DNA of 64,000 bases. Source: Candidatus Iainarchaeum sp. (GTDB taxonomy: Archaea; Iainarchaeota; Iainarchaeia; Iainarchaeales; JAAZKV01). The DNA lies in assembly GCA_026397015.1 (NCBI GenBank), contig JAPLVR010000005.1:57231-121230 (forward strand). The letters run 5' to 3'. The position numbers were made by a program, and so were the translations under genes. Below are positions 29,257 through 39,519 of the stretch, in pieces. The first letter of the stretch is position 1. Each line of letters starts with the position of its first letter. The notes beneath the pieces are model-generated. The model ran no database searches. It was not told the origin of the DNA and was given only the letters and a program-made list of their open reading frames with translations.

Positions 29257-30213
29257 CTATTCGGTCTGCAGGAGTTCCAACGCGGTGTGTGCCGCTATCG
29301 CCCCTTCTCCGACAGCTGTGCTGATTTGGTTCAGCGGCTTTTCAATGCAATCGCCGGCCGCCAAAATTCCTTTTGTGCTTGTTTCCATTTTGTTGTTTAC
29401 AATTATCTGCCCCTCGGCGCTTTTTTTCACATCAACGAATCCAGTGTTCGGTTCTTCACCCGCATAAATGAACGCCCCGTTTGCAGAAATCACTTTTTCT
29501 TCTTCATCAGGCAGTTTCAGGATAATTTTTTCCAAAAATTTTCCGCCTTTGAATTCCTTTACATTGGCGCCGAAAATGGTTTCTATTTTTTTCGCTTCAA
29601 CAAATTCCCTTGCGGGCTTGTCTCCCTTAAGTTCATTTGATGTGCAAATAATCGTTACTTTTTTTGCAATTTTTTCCATGTAAAGCGCTTCATTGAGCGC
29701 CATATTGTCGCAGCCGATTATCGCGACTTCCTTTCCAGCATAAACCGGCCCGTCGCAGGTTGCACAGTAATGCACTCCCTTGTTCGTGAATTTTTTTTCT
29801 CCGGGCACATTCAGCCATTTGCTTTTCGAGCCCACAGCAACAATTACGACTCCGGCACGCACATTTTCTTTTTGTGTCAAAATTTCTTTCTCTTTTCCAA
29901 AGTCATTAATTTTTAGCACGATTTCCTGCATTATTTCGGCTCCGGCTTTTCTTGCCTGTTCCTTGAGCCTTTCCATTAGGTCTGCTCCGCTAATTTCTGA
30001 AAAACCCGGGTAGTTTCTTACCTTTCCTGCCAAATTTGCTTTTCCGCCGACTATTCCTCTTTCAATCACAAGTGTTTTTAGTCCGTAATTCGCGCAGTAA
30101 AGCGCTGCGCTCAAACCCGCCGGTCCGGACCCTATTATTGCCACATCAACTTGTTTCATAAGGGAGGTTGGGTGGAAAGTGCTTTTATTTCTTGCCTCTT
30201 GCGAACCAGCCAA
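29257..30213 (-). CDS. trxB: Thioredoxin reductase family flavoprotein
   Basis: IIGSGPAGLSAALYCANYGL, CATCDGPVYAGKEVAIIGCD and AAGDCIEKPLNQISTAVGEGAIAA. Confidence 0.92.
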   Translation of the reverse strand: MAGSQEARNKSTFHPTSLMKQVDVAIIGSGPAGLSAALYCANYGLKTLVIERGIVGGKANLAGKVRNYPGFSEISGADLMERLKEQARKAGAEIMQEIVLKINDFGKEKEILTQKENVRAGVVIVAVGSKSKWLNVPGEKKFTNKGVHYCATCDGPVYAGKEVAIIGCDNMALNEALYMEKIAKKVTIICTSNELKGDKPAREFVEAKKIETIFGANVKEFKGGKFLEKIILKLPDEEEKVISANGAFIYAGEEPNTGFVDVKKSAEGQIIVNNKMETSTKGILAAGDCIEKPLNQISTAVGEGAIAAHTALELLQTE

Positions 30214-30760
30214 TTGTCAACCCGAAAATAAGTGTTACCGCCACTATTTCCGCAAGCAGCGAAGGATCAATAGTTTTTTCGGGCGGCAAAATGTTTGGGC
30301 ATTCCGGAAGGGCGTTTGTGCTAAGCATTTTTTCTTCAACGGCTGTGGGAAGGGCTGCGCCGGTCAAGTCTTTGTTCGCGCTCAAAACATTTCCGCCCTG
30401 CGTTTCGAGTGTTGTTTGCGACTGCAGCAAAATGAAAAGAAATGCCGAAAATGCCAATGCGCCGATGCAGAGCATCACCAAAATTTTCGCCTCTTCAAAC
30501 TGCTGCGGCGCAATTATTTGTTGCCCCTTTTTTGTAAGAGAATAATATTTCCATTTTCTTCCTTCGTCTGTTAAATCAATCAGCCCCGCATTTCTAAGGA
30601 TGTCGCAGTGTTCCTTTACTGTTGAGGCTCCGAGAGAGAGTTGGCGGCTCAACTCGCTGAGCGTTTTTCTCCTTTCGCGCAAAGTTTTCATGATGCTTAC
30701 CCTGCTCCCGGCGGCAAGCGCCTTGAAACTGATTCCATCGAGAACTATTTTTTGGTCCAT
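30185..30760 (-). CDS. ArsR-like winged-helix regulator with two C-terminal TM segments
   Basis: MKTLRERRKTLSELSRQLSLGASTVKEHCDILRNAGLI wHTH; later hydrophobic segments. Confidence 0.75.
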   Translation of the reverse strand: MDQKIVLDGISFKALAAGSRVSIMKTLRERRKTLSELSRQLSLGASTVKEHCDILRNAGLIDLTDEGRKWKYYSLTKKGQQIIAPQQFEEAKILVMLCIGALAFSAFLFILLQSQTTLETQGGNVLSANKDLTGAALPTAVEEKMLSTNALPECPNILPPEKTIDPSLLAEIVAVTLIFGLTIGWFARGKK

Positions 30761-30833
30761 CTCAATCCGGTCCTTTATTGCAGAAACATTCTGTCTTTTT
30801 GTGTTTTTAAGGGTTTTGATTTTGTTCGGTTTT

Positions 30834-31826
30834 TTAAGCGGTTTCCGGCTTTTTTCCGGGATAAATTAAAGTTATGAGCGCGTAGTAAATCCCCGCGAGG
30901 TTTCCCGTAACAAGCCCGGAAACAAAAAGCACGAAAAGGAAAGCGACTATGGGATAAATTATCCACGCATAAGGCGCAATTTTTTTCAGCGGCAGTGCGT
31001 TTTCAATCGCACTCGCCATGTCCCCGCTGCCGGCATTTTTTGCGAGTTCGTTTTGCATCGCAGTCGTCAAAGTAGCCCTGTATTCATCGGAATTTATTTG
31101 TTCATTTATTGCATCCGCCATTGCAACGTAAGCAATCGTGTCCGCGTCTGTTTTTTCTCGTAGAACGTTAAATTGTTGTGTGCTTCCAAGTTGATTGAGA
31201 AGCGCTTTTTGTGTTTGTATTGTCGCATCGATTTGCGCGTTCATTATTTGCTCTTTCAAATTTCCCTGGTCGCCGACAGTTGCATTGATTAAATCGGAAG
31301 TGAAATTCGCTTCATACTCCTTGCTGTTTGCGGAATTTATTACTATTAAATAAATGAAGAAGCCTATTGCGGCAAACAGCGCGATTTTTCCCGCGGCTTC
31401 GCTTCCTGCCCTGAAACTCACAAATACCTTCAATTCCTTTTCCCTTGCTTCAAGAAGTTTTATTCCGATTGGGATTCCTATGCATATGAAAAGCGCCGGC
31501 ACCAAAAAATCCGTTAACTTGAAAATTATTGCCCCGATTGCGGCGCCGGCAATGAAGCCCGTTTCCGCAAATATTGTTGCATAAAAAAATGAGTTGTTTT
31601 TGCCGAAAAATTTTTTCGCAATCATGAGAATTATTGCAATAGACAGTGCGCTTATCAGGAGGAATATTCCAAAGTTCGCGCTGAATGTCAGCTGGGTCAG
31701 CGGAATGACGTTGAGCGTGTTAAAATTGCTTATTTTTATTCCTGTTAGGGAAAAAGTGAAAGCGGAAACAATCAGCGTTATCGCCAGAACCGCCGACAGG
31801 ATAGCGCCCTCAATTTTTTGTTCCAT
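30834..31826 (-). CDS. Polytopic membrane protein, unknown
   Basis: Multiple hydrophobic helices. Confidence 0.5.
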   Translation of the reverse strand: MEQKIEGAILSAVLAITLIVSAFTFSLTGIKISNFNTLNVIPLTQLTFSANFGIFLLISALSIAIILMIAKKFFGKNNSFFYATIFAETGFIAGAAIGAIIFKLTDFLVPALFICIGIPIGIKLLEAREKELKVFVSFRAGSEAAGKIALFAAIGFFIYLIVINSANSKEYEANFTSDLINATVGDQGNLKEQIMNAQIDATIQTQKALLNQLGSTQQFNVLREKTDADTIAYVAMADAINEQINSDEYRATLTTAMQNELAKNAGSGDMASAIENALPLKKIAPYAWIIYPIVAFLFVLFVSGLVTGNLAGIYYALITLIYPGKKPETA

Positions 31827-31926
31827 GCAAAGAATATTGCTTACCTCTATTTAAGGTTTTTTCTTGCAGGTTTCTCCTTGGCAAAGAACGCTTAAAAATT
31901 CTTTGCCCCAGAAATTCTTGTTGTTT

Positions 31927-34638
31927 ATGGCTGCGAAAAAATCTTCAAAACGAACTGGCTCCGCGAAGGAAAAAAAGGAAAACGCGGGTAAAGCGCCGGT
32001 CGCGGAAAAAAAATTTGATTTTGCATCGGTTGAAAAAAAATGGCAGTCGGAATGGGAAAAAGCCGGCGTTTTTAAAACCGAAGAAAATTCGAAGAAGCCG
32101 AAAATCTACGTTCTTGAAATGTTTCCGTATCCTTCCGGTTCCGGTCTTCACATGGGGCATACACTGAATTACACAATAGGAGATGTTTTTGCGCGCTTCA
32201 AGCGCATGAACGGTTTCAACGTTTTGTACCCGATGGGTTATGACGCCTTCGGCCTTCCGGCGGAGAACGCGGCGATTAAAGCAGGAGTTCATCCAAAAAA
32301 ATATACTGAAGAGTCGATACAAACTTTCATGAAACAGCAAAAGGGATTGGGCCTAAGCTATGATTGGAGCAAGCTGCTCGCGACCTGCAATCCTGATTAT
32401 TATAAGTGGAACCAGTATTTTTTCCTCAAATTTTTTGAGAAAGGCCTCGCTTACAGAAAAAAGGCGGCTGTTAATTGGTGTCCAGATTGCGAAACAGTTT
32501 TAGCCAATGAGCAGGTTCATTCAGGAAAATGTTGGCGTCATGAAGAAACAGATGTTGAGATAAGGCACCTCGAACAGTGGTTTCTAAAAACGACATCTTA
32601 CTCGGACGAATTGCTTGAATGCATTCCTAAACTTCAGTGGCCCGCGCGCATAAAATCTATACAGGAGAACTGGATTGGAAAAAGTTTTGGGACTGAAATT
32701 TTGTTCGAGATAAATGGAAAAAAGTGGCCGATTTTTACAACGCGCCCGGACACAATCTTCGGCGTCACTTTTATGGTTGTTTCTGCGCAACACCCGCGCT
32801 TGAATGGACTTGTTACTGCGGCACAGAAAAGAGAAGTCGATGATTTTTTGAGGAAAATAAAATCCACAAGCGAAAAAGACACTACTGAATTGGAAAAAGA
32901 AGGCGCATTCACCGGCAGCTATGCGACAAATCCTCTTACAAATGAGAATGTTCCGATTTACGCCGGCAACTTTGTTGTCGCGGATTACGGCAGCGGGATG
33001 GTGATGGCCGTTCCCGCCCACGACCAGCGCGACTTCGAGTTCGCAAAGAAGTATAATATTCCAGTTAAGGTTGTGATTCAGCCGAAGGGAAAAAATATTT
33101 CTGCGGAATTAATAGGGGAAGCTTTTGTTGATGAAGGCGTTTTGGTTAATTCCACAAAGTTTTCCGGCTTGGAGAGCAAAAAATCAATTGAAGAAATCAC
33201 CGAACATTTGGAAAAAATCGGTTTGGGAAAGAAAACAGTAAATTACAAGTTCCGTGACTGGCTCATTTCGAGGCAGCGCTACTGGGGTACGCCAATTCCA
33301 GTTGTGTATTGTGAAAAGTGCGGGATTGTTCCAGTTCCAGAAAAGGATTTGCCCGTTTTGTTGCCTGAAAAAGTTGAATTCGGAAAGGGAAATCCTCTTC
33401 TTTCGAATAAAGAATTTGTAAATGTTAAGTGCCCGAAGTGCGGCGGCACGTCGAGAAGGGAAACCGACACGATGGACACTTTCTTTGACAGCAGCTGGTA
33501 CTTTTTGCGCTACTGCGACAACAAAAACTCAAAGGTACCTTTCGATAAGAAGAAGATTGAATATTGGATGCCTGTCGACCAGTACATCGGCGGTGCAGAG
33601 CACGCGTGCATGCACCTAATTTATGCCCGTTTTTTTACAAAGGCTCTTCGCGACTTAGGGTTTGTTTCTTTTGACGAGCCTTTTACAAAACTTTTCAATC
33701 AGGGAATGCTTCACGGTTCCGACGGGCACGTGATGTCGAAGTCGCGGGGCAATATCGTTCTCCCGGAAGAAGTAAGCAAAAAATACGGGATTGATACCGC
33801 AAGGCTGTTTTTGCTTTCTCAGGCCGCCCCAGACAAGGATATGGGGTGGAAGGAGGAAGGAATTGAAGGAAGCCTGCGCGCAGTTATGAAAATAGTTTCT
33901 TATTTTGAAAATCCGCGCCCCGGCAAATCCAGCAGGAAAATTGAAAGCAAGATTCACAGGGCAATACGCAACATTACTTCAGATATAGAAAATTTCCGCT
34001 ACAATTTTGCGATAATAAACCTGAGAAAATTGTTTGATGCTATCGAGGGCGAGGAAAAAGTTTCAAAGGAGCATCTCGAAATTTTCTTGAAGCTGTTGCA
34101 TCCGATATGCCCGCACATTACCGAAGAATTGTGGCGCGCAATCGGAAATAAGGCTCTTGTTGCGTCTGAAAAATGGCCTGAGTGTGATGCAAAGCTGATT
34201 GATGAAAATTTGGAAAGGATTGAAGCTGCTGTTAGTTCGCTTCGCCTCGATATTTTGCGCATCAAAGAACTGGCGAAGCTTGAAAAGGTTTCGAAGGTGA
34301 GAATTTTCGTGGCGCAGGAGTGGAAGTGGAAAGCGCTAAAAATAATTGTTTCTGTATGCGATGGCAGACCCGATTTCGGCGCGGCAATGAAAGCTCTTAT
34401 GGCGGACCCTGAAATAAAACAACATTCCTCCGAAATCCAGCCCTTCATTAAGGGCGCGCTTTCGAGATTGGGCGAGCTTTCAATGCTTGAAAAGTTCGAC
34501 GAGGTTTCGGTTTTGAAGGAAGCGGCGCCTGTGCTAGAAAAAGAATTTGGAAAAATCGAAATAATGAAGTCCGAGGAATCGGCAGAACCAAAGGCAAGGA
34601 ACGCTTTTCCGGGAAAGCCGGCGCTGATTATCGAATAA
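31927..34638 (+). CDS. leuS: Leucyl-tRNA synthetase, bacterial-type
   Basis: MFPYPSGSGLHMGHTLNYTIGDVFARFKRMNG, editing-domain TTRPDTIFGVTF and HVMSKSRGN. Confidence 0.93.
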   Translation: MAAKKSSKRTGSAKEKKENAGKAPVAEKKFDFASVEKKWQSEWEKAGVFKTEENSKKPKIYVLEMFPYPSGSGLHMGHTLNYTIGDVFARFKRMNGFNVLYPMGYDAFGLPAENAAIKAGVHPKKYTEESIQTFMKQQKGLGLSYDWSKLLATCNPDYYKWNQYFFLKFFEKGLAYRKKAAVNWCPDCETVLANEQVHSGKCWRHEETDVEIRHLEQWFLKTTSYSDELLECIPKLQWPARIKSIQENWIGKSFGTEILFEINGKKWPIFTTRPDTIFGVTFMVVSAQHPRLNGLVTAAQKREVDDFLRKIKSTSEKDTTELEKEGAFTGSYATNPLTNENVPIYAGNFVVADYGSGMVMAVPAHDQRDFEFAKKYNIPVKVVIQPKGKNISAELIGEAFVDEGVLVNSTKFSGLESKKSIEEITEHLEKIGLGKKTVNYKFRDWLISRQRYWGTPIPVVYCEKCGIVPVPEKDLPVLLPEKVEFGKGNPLLSNKEFVNVKCPKCGGTSRRETDTMDTFFDSSWYFLRYCDNKNSKVPFDKKKIEYWMPVDQYIGGAEHACMHLIYARFFTKALRDLGFVSFDEPFTKLFNQGMLHGSDGHVMSKSRGNIVLPEEVSKKYGIDTARLFLLSQAAPDKDMGWKEEGIEGSLRAVMKIVSYFENPRPGKSSRKIESKIHRAIRNITSDIENFRYNFAIINLRKLFDAIEGEEKVSKEHLEIFLKLLHPICPHITEELWRAIGNKALVASEKWPECDAKLIDENLERIEAAVSSLRLDILRIKELAKLEKVSKVRIFVAQEWKWKALKIIVSVCDGRPDFGAAMKALMADPEIKQHSSEIQPFIKGALSRLGELSMLEKFDEVSVLKEAAPVLEKEFGKIEIMKSEESAEPKARNAFPGKPALIIE

Positions 34639-34695
34639 ATTATTAAGGTGGTTTGCTTTTAATGGATTATTTTGTGGATAATAAAAGTGGTTGCA

Positions 34696-35205
34696 ATGGC
34701 TGATGAGGGCGATGTTGAGGAAGTTTTGCTTCCGAGGATTGAGCGCGAAAAAATTTTGGAGGCGGCGCTTTTCATGTCTCCGAAGCCCATCTCCCTGGAA
34801 GAGCTGAATAAAATAGCTGAAGTGAATTCGCGGCTTGAAACCAAAGCCATGCTCGATGAACTGATTCACTTTTACTCCACCAGGAAAACCGCGCTTGAAA
34901 TTGTGGAGCTTCCGATAGGATACCAGATGCGCGTGAAGCCAAATTATGAATCAAAAGTACAGCATTTGGCACAGGATTCAATGTTCCATAAGGGAATAAT
35001 GAAGACGCTCGGGCTTATTGCATACAAACAGCCGATTACGCAGGCGACCGTCATAAAGTATAGGAACAACAAGGCTTACGATCACCTGAAGGCGCTTGTT
35101 GAAAACGGTTTTGTAAAGAAAGAGCCGCAGGGGCGCACCTTCATCCTGACAACGACTACAAAATTCATTGAATATTTTGGAAAAGATTTTAGCGGAAAGA
35201 ATTAG
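34696..35205 (+). CDS. scpB: Segregation and condensation protein B
   Basis: ILEAALFMSPKPISLEELNKIA, ALEIVELPIGYQMRVKPNY and LIAYKQPITQATVIKYRNNKAYDHLKALVENGFV. Confidence 0.88.
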   Translation: MADEGDVEEVLLPRIEREKILEAALFMSPKPISLEELNKIAEVNSRLETKAMLDELIHFYSTRKTALEIVELPIGYQMRVKPNYESKVQHLAQDSMFHKGIMKTLGLIAYKQPITQATVIKYRNNKAYDHLKALVENGFVKKEPQGRTFILTTTTKFIEYFGKDFSGKN

Positions 35206-35231
35206 GGTTTGATTTTTAAAGAATTATTTTT

Positions 35232-35882
35232 TTAAAACAGTTTTTTTTGGTGCGCCTTTTTCAGCGCGGCTTCGCAGTTTTTCCAGAAAATTCTTGAGAA
35301 CGGCGGAAGCTTTTTGTGCTTCTCGACGTATTCATTCAAATATTTCTGGGTTTTCGGGTCCGCAGGATATCCCGAGCCGATGTCCCCGAATTTTTTTGAG
35401 AGTTTTTCAATTTCATTGTCGCGCTTAACTTTCGCTAAGATGCTTGCCGCCCCGACAACGACATATTTCGAATCCGCCTTGTTTTCCGCGGTTATTTTTA
35501 TTTTTTTGCCGGTGTATCTTCTTATGCGCGCCTCAAAACTTCCTTCGACCGTATCGGGGCTGTCAATGAAAATAATTTCCGGTTTGTGTTTCAGGGAATT
35601 AATCATTTTTCCGATTTGCATCGCTTCGATTTCATTTAACGAATAGCGCACCATCAAATCGTTTATTTCAATCGGCTTCAGCACAATTGTTTTGTGTTCG
35701 GCGGATTTTTTTTTCACAATCTTTTCCAGTTTTTTCCTTTTGTTGGGAAGCAGCTCTTTTGAGTCCCTCACCCCCTCCTCTCGCAACTCCTCCTCCGCCC
35801 CCTTTTCCATTACCACGATGCTCAGCGTCATCGGGCCGAAGCACGGCCCCCTTCCCGCCTCATCCACTCCTGCTATTAACAT
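35232..35882 (-). CDS. rnhB: Ribonuclease HII
   Basis: AGVDEAGRGPCFGPMTLS and GSGYPADPKT motifs. Confidence 0.92.
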   Translation of the reverse strand: MLIAGVDEAGRGPCFGPMTLSIVVMEKGAEEELREEGVRDSKELLPNKRKKLEKIVKKKSAEHKTIVLKPIEINDLMVRYSLNEIEAMQIGKMINSLKHKPEIIFIDSPDTVEGSFEARIRRYTGKKIKITAENKADSKYVVVGAASILAKVKRDNEIEKLSKKFGDIGSGYPADPKTQKYLNEYVEKHKKLPPFSRIFWKNCEAALKKAHQKKLF

Positions 35883-35982
35883 TCAACCACTTTTTGCACG
35901 GCTTAAAGTAAGTGATGCGGTTGTTAATAAAAAAGAAGTCGTTGATAAAAAGAAATGTTAAATAAGCAGAGTGATTTTCTGT

Positions 35983-36282
35983 TTATTCGATTCTTCCGAG
36001 CGTGTCTTTCAGCTTCGCAACTTCCCTGTCGCAGCCGTTGCATGCGTCGATTGCGTCGAGGCAAGCACCCCTGTTTATTTTGTTTCTTTCTATTGCCGCT
36101 GAAGAGCCGTTTTTAGTTCTCAATTCGTGGAACTCTGCCTTGTAGTAATCGTAAGCCCTTTTTGTTGCATCCAAAGCGTTGCCCCTTTCTCTGTCGCTGG
36201 CCTTAAAGCCCTTGTACAGATTGCACAACCCGCAGTTTTTTCTCGCGATGACCAAAAGGTCTGTTATGTTCTGGGCTCTCAT
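35983..36282 (-). CDS. Small Cys-containing hypothetical protein
   Basis: CGLCNLYKGF and CLDAIDACNGCD; free-standing ORF with short flanks. Confidence 0.45.
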   Translation of the reverse strand: MRAQNITDLLVIARKNCGLCNLYKGFKASDRERGNALDATKRAYDYYKAEFHELRTKNGSSAAIERNKINRGACLDAIDACNGCDREVAKLKDTLGRIE

Positions 36283-36406
36283 AATAACTCTAGATTATGA
36301 TAAAGTAATATAAATCCTGCAGATGAGGCGAAATCTGCTGAATAAAGTCGGTTGGTGTGGCTGGTTGTTTTGGTCAAAATTTTTTTTAGGGGCGTTCGAA
36401 AACCAA

Positions 36407-36820
36407 ATGGTTAAAAATTATGCCGTAGGCTTTGATGTTATGGCTGAACCGGATTTTTCAAAACTTGGGGGCTTGGTGCCTGTTGTGGTCCAGGATTACA
36501 AAACCAAGGAAGTTTTGATGGTCGCTTTTATGAATCAGGGGGCTTGGCAAAAAACTCTTGAAACGGGAAAAGCACATTTCTTCAGCAGGTCAAGGAACAA
36601 GCTCTGGCTTAAGGGGGAAACTTCTGGGAATTTTCAGATAGTTAAGGAAATCCTGGTTGATTGCGATTTGGACACCGTTTTGCTTAAGGTGGAGCAGTTC
36701 GGCGGCGCAGCTTGTCACACCGGATACAACAGTTGTTTTTACCAGAAATTAGCCGGCAAAGAATTTGAGATTATTAAGAAGAAAAGGGTTTTTGACCCGA
36801 AAAAAGTTTATGGTGGTTGA
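36407..36820 (+). CDS. hisI: Phosphoribosyl-AMP cyclohydrolase
   Basis: [40 protein letters not shown] and [13 protein letters not shown]...[11 protein letters not shown]. Confidence 0.92.
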   Translation: MVKNYAVGFDVMAEPDFSKLGGLVPVVVQDYKTKEVLMVAFMNQGAWQKTLETGKAHFFSRSRNKLWLKGETSGNFQIVKEILVDCDLDTVLLKVEQFGGAACHTGYNSCFYQKLAGKEFEIIKKKRVFDPKKVYGG

Positions 36821-37697
36821 AATGGCGGGAAAATTAAAGTTGGGAATACCTGCCGGGAGCCTGCAGGAAGCCACGATTCAGCTTTTCAAGAAAGCGGGCT
36901 TCAATATTGCCGTCAAGGAGCGTTCATATTATCCGAGCATTAATGACGATGAAATTGAATGTATTTTAATCAGGGCGCAGGAAATACCGCGCTATGTTGA
37001 AGAGGGTGTTCTGGATTTGGGTTTGAGCGGGAAAGATTGGATAACCGAAAACAATTCCGATGTGGTAGAAGTCGCAGAATTAAAATATTCTAAAATAAGC
37101 AAGGGCCCGGTAAGGTTTGTTATCGCCGTTCCCGAAAATTCAAGCATCAGGTCTGTGAAAGACCTTGAGGGGAAAAGAATTGCAACCGAGCTTGTCAATG
37201 TTACAAAAAATTATCTGAAGAAAAATAAGGTGAATGCGGAGGTGGAGTTTTCGTGGGGCGCCACCGAGGTGAAGCCGCCGAGACTTGTAGACGCGATTGC
37301 CGAATTGACCGAAACTGGGAGTTCGCTTAGGGCGAACAACCTTAGGATAGTGGAAACGATTATGGAATCAACTACAAGGCTCATAGCAAACAAAGAGAGC
37401 TATAAAGAGAAATGGAAAAAGGAAAAAATAGAAGATATCAGGTTGTTGCTGCAGGGCGCGCTTGATGCCGATGAAAAAGTCGGGCTAAAAATGAATGTAA
37501 AAGAAAGCGATTTGGATAAAATAGTCGGCTTGTTGGATGGCATGAAGAGCCCAACTGTTTCTCACTTACGCCTAAAGGGTTGGCTCTCGATTGAAGTAAT
37601 AATGTCCGAGAAAAGCGTAAGGGAGCTGATACCAAAATTGAAAAAGATGGGCGCGCAGGACATAATCGAGTATCCGCTGAACAAAGTAATCCATTAA
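36810..37697 (+). CDS. hisG: ATP phosphoribosyltransferase (long form)
   Basis: [44 protein letters not shown] and [14 protein letters not shown]; start is 36810 or 36822. Confidence 0.92.
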   Translation: MVVEMAGKLKLGIPAGSLQEATIQLFKKAGFNIAVKERSYYPSINDDEIECILIRAQEIPRYVEEGVLDLGLSGKDWITENNSDVVEVAELKYSKISKGPVRFVIAVPENSSIRSVKDLEGKRIATELVNVTKNYLKKNKVNAEVEFSWGATEVKPPRLVDAIAELTETGSSLRANNLRIVETIMESTTRLIANKESYKEKWKKEKIEDIRLLLQGALDADEKVGLKMNVKESDLDKIVGLLDGMKSPTVSHLRLKGWLSIEVIMSEKSVRELIPKLKKMGAQDIIEYPLNKVIH

Positions 37698-37738
37698 AAT
37701 GCGGTTCTGGCGCAGTAAAAAAAAGAAGGTTGCCGCCT

Positions 37739-38656
37739 TTACGCGGCAACATCTATGTTTAATCTTTTCTTCAGTTCCCTGTACCTATTTCTGATTGTTA
37801 CTTCAGTAACACCCGCGACATTCGCGACTTCCTTTTGCGTTCTCCTTTCTCCCTTCAAGAGTCCGGCGATGTAAACCGCTGCTGCCGCAACTCCTGTCGG
37901 GCCCCTTCCAGAAATTAGTCCTTTCTTTATCGCTTCTTCCAAAATTTTTCTTCCCTCTTCCTGCACTTCTCCGCTCAGGTTTAACTCAGAAGCAAATCTT
38001 GGAATGTAGTGAATAGGGTTTGTCAGTGGAACGCCCAAATTCAGTTCGCGTACAAGAAATCTGTATGTTCTTCCGATTTCTTTTTTTGTGAGTCCGCTTG
38101 CTTCTGCCATTTCGTTAAGCGTTCTTGGAACATGGTATGTTCTGCACACTGTGTACAGCACCGCTGCCACAACCGCCTCAATCAGTCTTCCCCTAATGAG
38201 CCCCTTTTTTACGGTTTTTCTGTAAAGCAAGGCAGCAGCCTCAACCAGTGTTTCGGGTATGTTCAAATATGAAGCAACCCTTCTCATTTCTGTAAGAGCG
38301 ATTGAGAGGTTTCTCTGCATTGAGGATGAAATGCTTGCCCTCTTGTGCCACTTAATTAATCTGTACATTTGCGCCCTGCTTTTGCTCGAAAGTTTATTTC
38401 CCCTTAAATCTGTTCCGCGCCTGTCAATCATCGTTACAAGCCCTTTGTTTAATTTTACATATTTCATCGGGCTTCCAGTGCGCGCGCTCTTTTCCGTACT
38501 ATCACCATCAAAGCTTCTCCACTCTTTTCCAGAATCAATCATTGCGTCTTCTGAAACTATGAGGCCGCATTGCATACAAACCGCTTCTCCCTTAGAAGAG
38601 TCCACCTTTATTTTTTTGCTTCCGCACTCTGGGCATTCAAGAACCAAATATACCAT
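37739..38656 (-). CDS. tfb: Transcription initiation factor TFB
   Basis: Zn-ribbon CPECGSKKIKVDSSKGEAVCMQCGLIVSE; two cyclin folds; GRGPTGVAAAAVYIAGLL. Confidence 0.95.
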   Translation of the reverse strand: MVYLVLECPECGSKKIKVDSSKGEAVCMQCGLIVSEDAMIDSGKEWRSFDGDSTEKSARTGSPMKYVKLNKGLVTMIDRRGTDLRGNKLSSKSRAQMYRLIKWHKRASISSSMQRNLSIALTEMRRVASYLNIPETLVEAAALLYRKTVKKGLIRGRLIEAVVAAVLYTVCRTYHVPRTLNEMAEASGLTKKEIGRTYRFLVRELNLGVPLTNPIHYIPRFASELNLSGEVQEEGRKILEEAIKKGLISGRGPTGVAAAAVYIAGLLKGERRTQKEVANVAGVTEVTIRNRYRELKKRLNIDVAA

Positions 38657-38879
38657 CCTCCTACCTGCTCACCATCAAAGACTGACAAAAGTCACCAAAT
38701 AGCGCTTAATTATAAAAACCCCTAGCAAGAAAGTTTATAAATGTTTCCAAATCGGGCCTTTTTTCGTCTCTTTTTAACTTTTGGGAATTAATTTAAGCCC
38801 GCGTTACGGCTTCCTTGCCGCGTAAATTCCTAAAACTTTATTGAATCCTTTCTTTCTTGCAACCGCGATATTTCAAAAA

Positions 38880-39275
38880 TTATTCAAAAATAGCGTTAAC
38901 GACGCCGTCCTGTCCTGGTCTGCTCGTTACCTTCGCGAGCTTTTCTTCCGCGCCGACTTTTATTCTCAGCACCGCCCCCTTGGTAATGATATTGGTTCTT
39001 GCAAACAGCCTGTTTGCATCGTTAGTTTTAACATTAATCACTTCATATTTTTTTGTCTTGTCCGTTTTTTTATCCAAAACGTTCACATACTTTACTGAAG
39101 TAACTCTGACCTTGCTCGTGTTTCCGATTCCTTTTTTCGTTTCCCTCTCCTCTTTTCCGCATTTTGTGAGCGCCGCTTCTCCGCCTTTCCAAACTTCCTT
39201 CTTGGTGCACCTTCGCCTTGTAGTCCTCATGCCGCCCGAAGAAAGCCTCTTTGATTTTCCGTGCCACTCAACCAT
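38880..39275 (-). CDS. rps8e: 30S ribosomal protein S8e
   Basis: SKRLSSGGMRTTRRRCTKKEVWKGGEAALT and ITKGAVLRIKVGAEEKLAKVTSRPGQDGVVNAI. Confidence 0.9.
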   Translation of the reverse strand: MVEWHGKSKRLSSGGMRTTRRRCTKKEVWKGGEAALTKCGKEERETKKGIGNTSKVRVTSVKYVNVLDKKTDKTKKYEVINVKTNDANRLFARTNIITKGAVLRIKVGAEEKLAKVTSRPGQDGVVNAIFE

Positions 39276-39519
39276 TTACTTCACCTTTTAACCGTAGTAA
39301 TGCCCACCGGATTTAATACTCTTAATTGGGGCAGGTTTTTAAATGTTTATTTTAGAATGCCAAAACCGAGTCGCAAAAACAAAGGCTTTCGAATAAGCCC
39401 TCAAAAACACAGATTTCTGCACGAAAAATGCCAAAGCAATAACCTTATATTGGACCTGCAAGTAAAAATAATTAGCAAAGTGATTCTTTTTGAAGTGAAA
39501 TTTTTTCAAAAAACAGGAT

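Noticed and set aside
29287-29640. 117-aa plus-strand ORF opposite trxB
   Set aside because: Antisense to a clear thioredoxin reductase; no independent support
25268-35205. scpA and scpB as an SMC-ScpAB operon
   Set aside because: Both genes are real but about 9 kb apart with many unrelated genes between and no smc in the window
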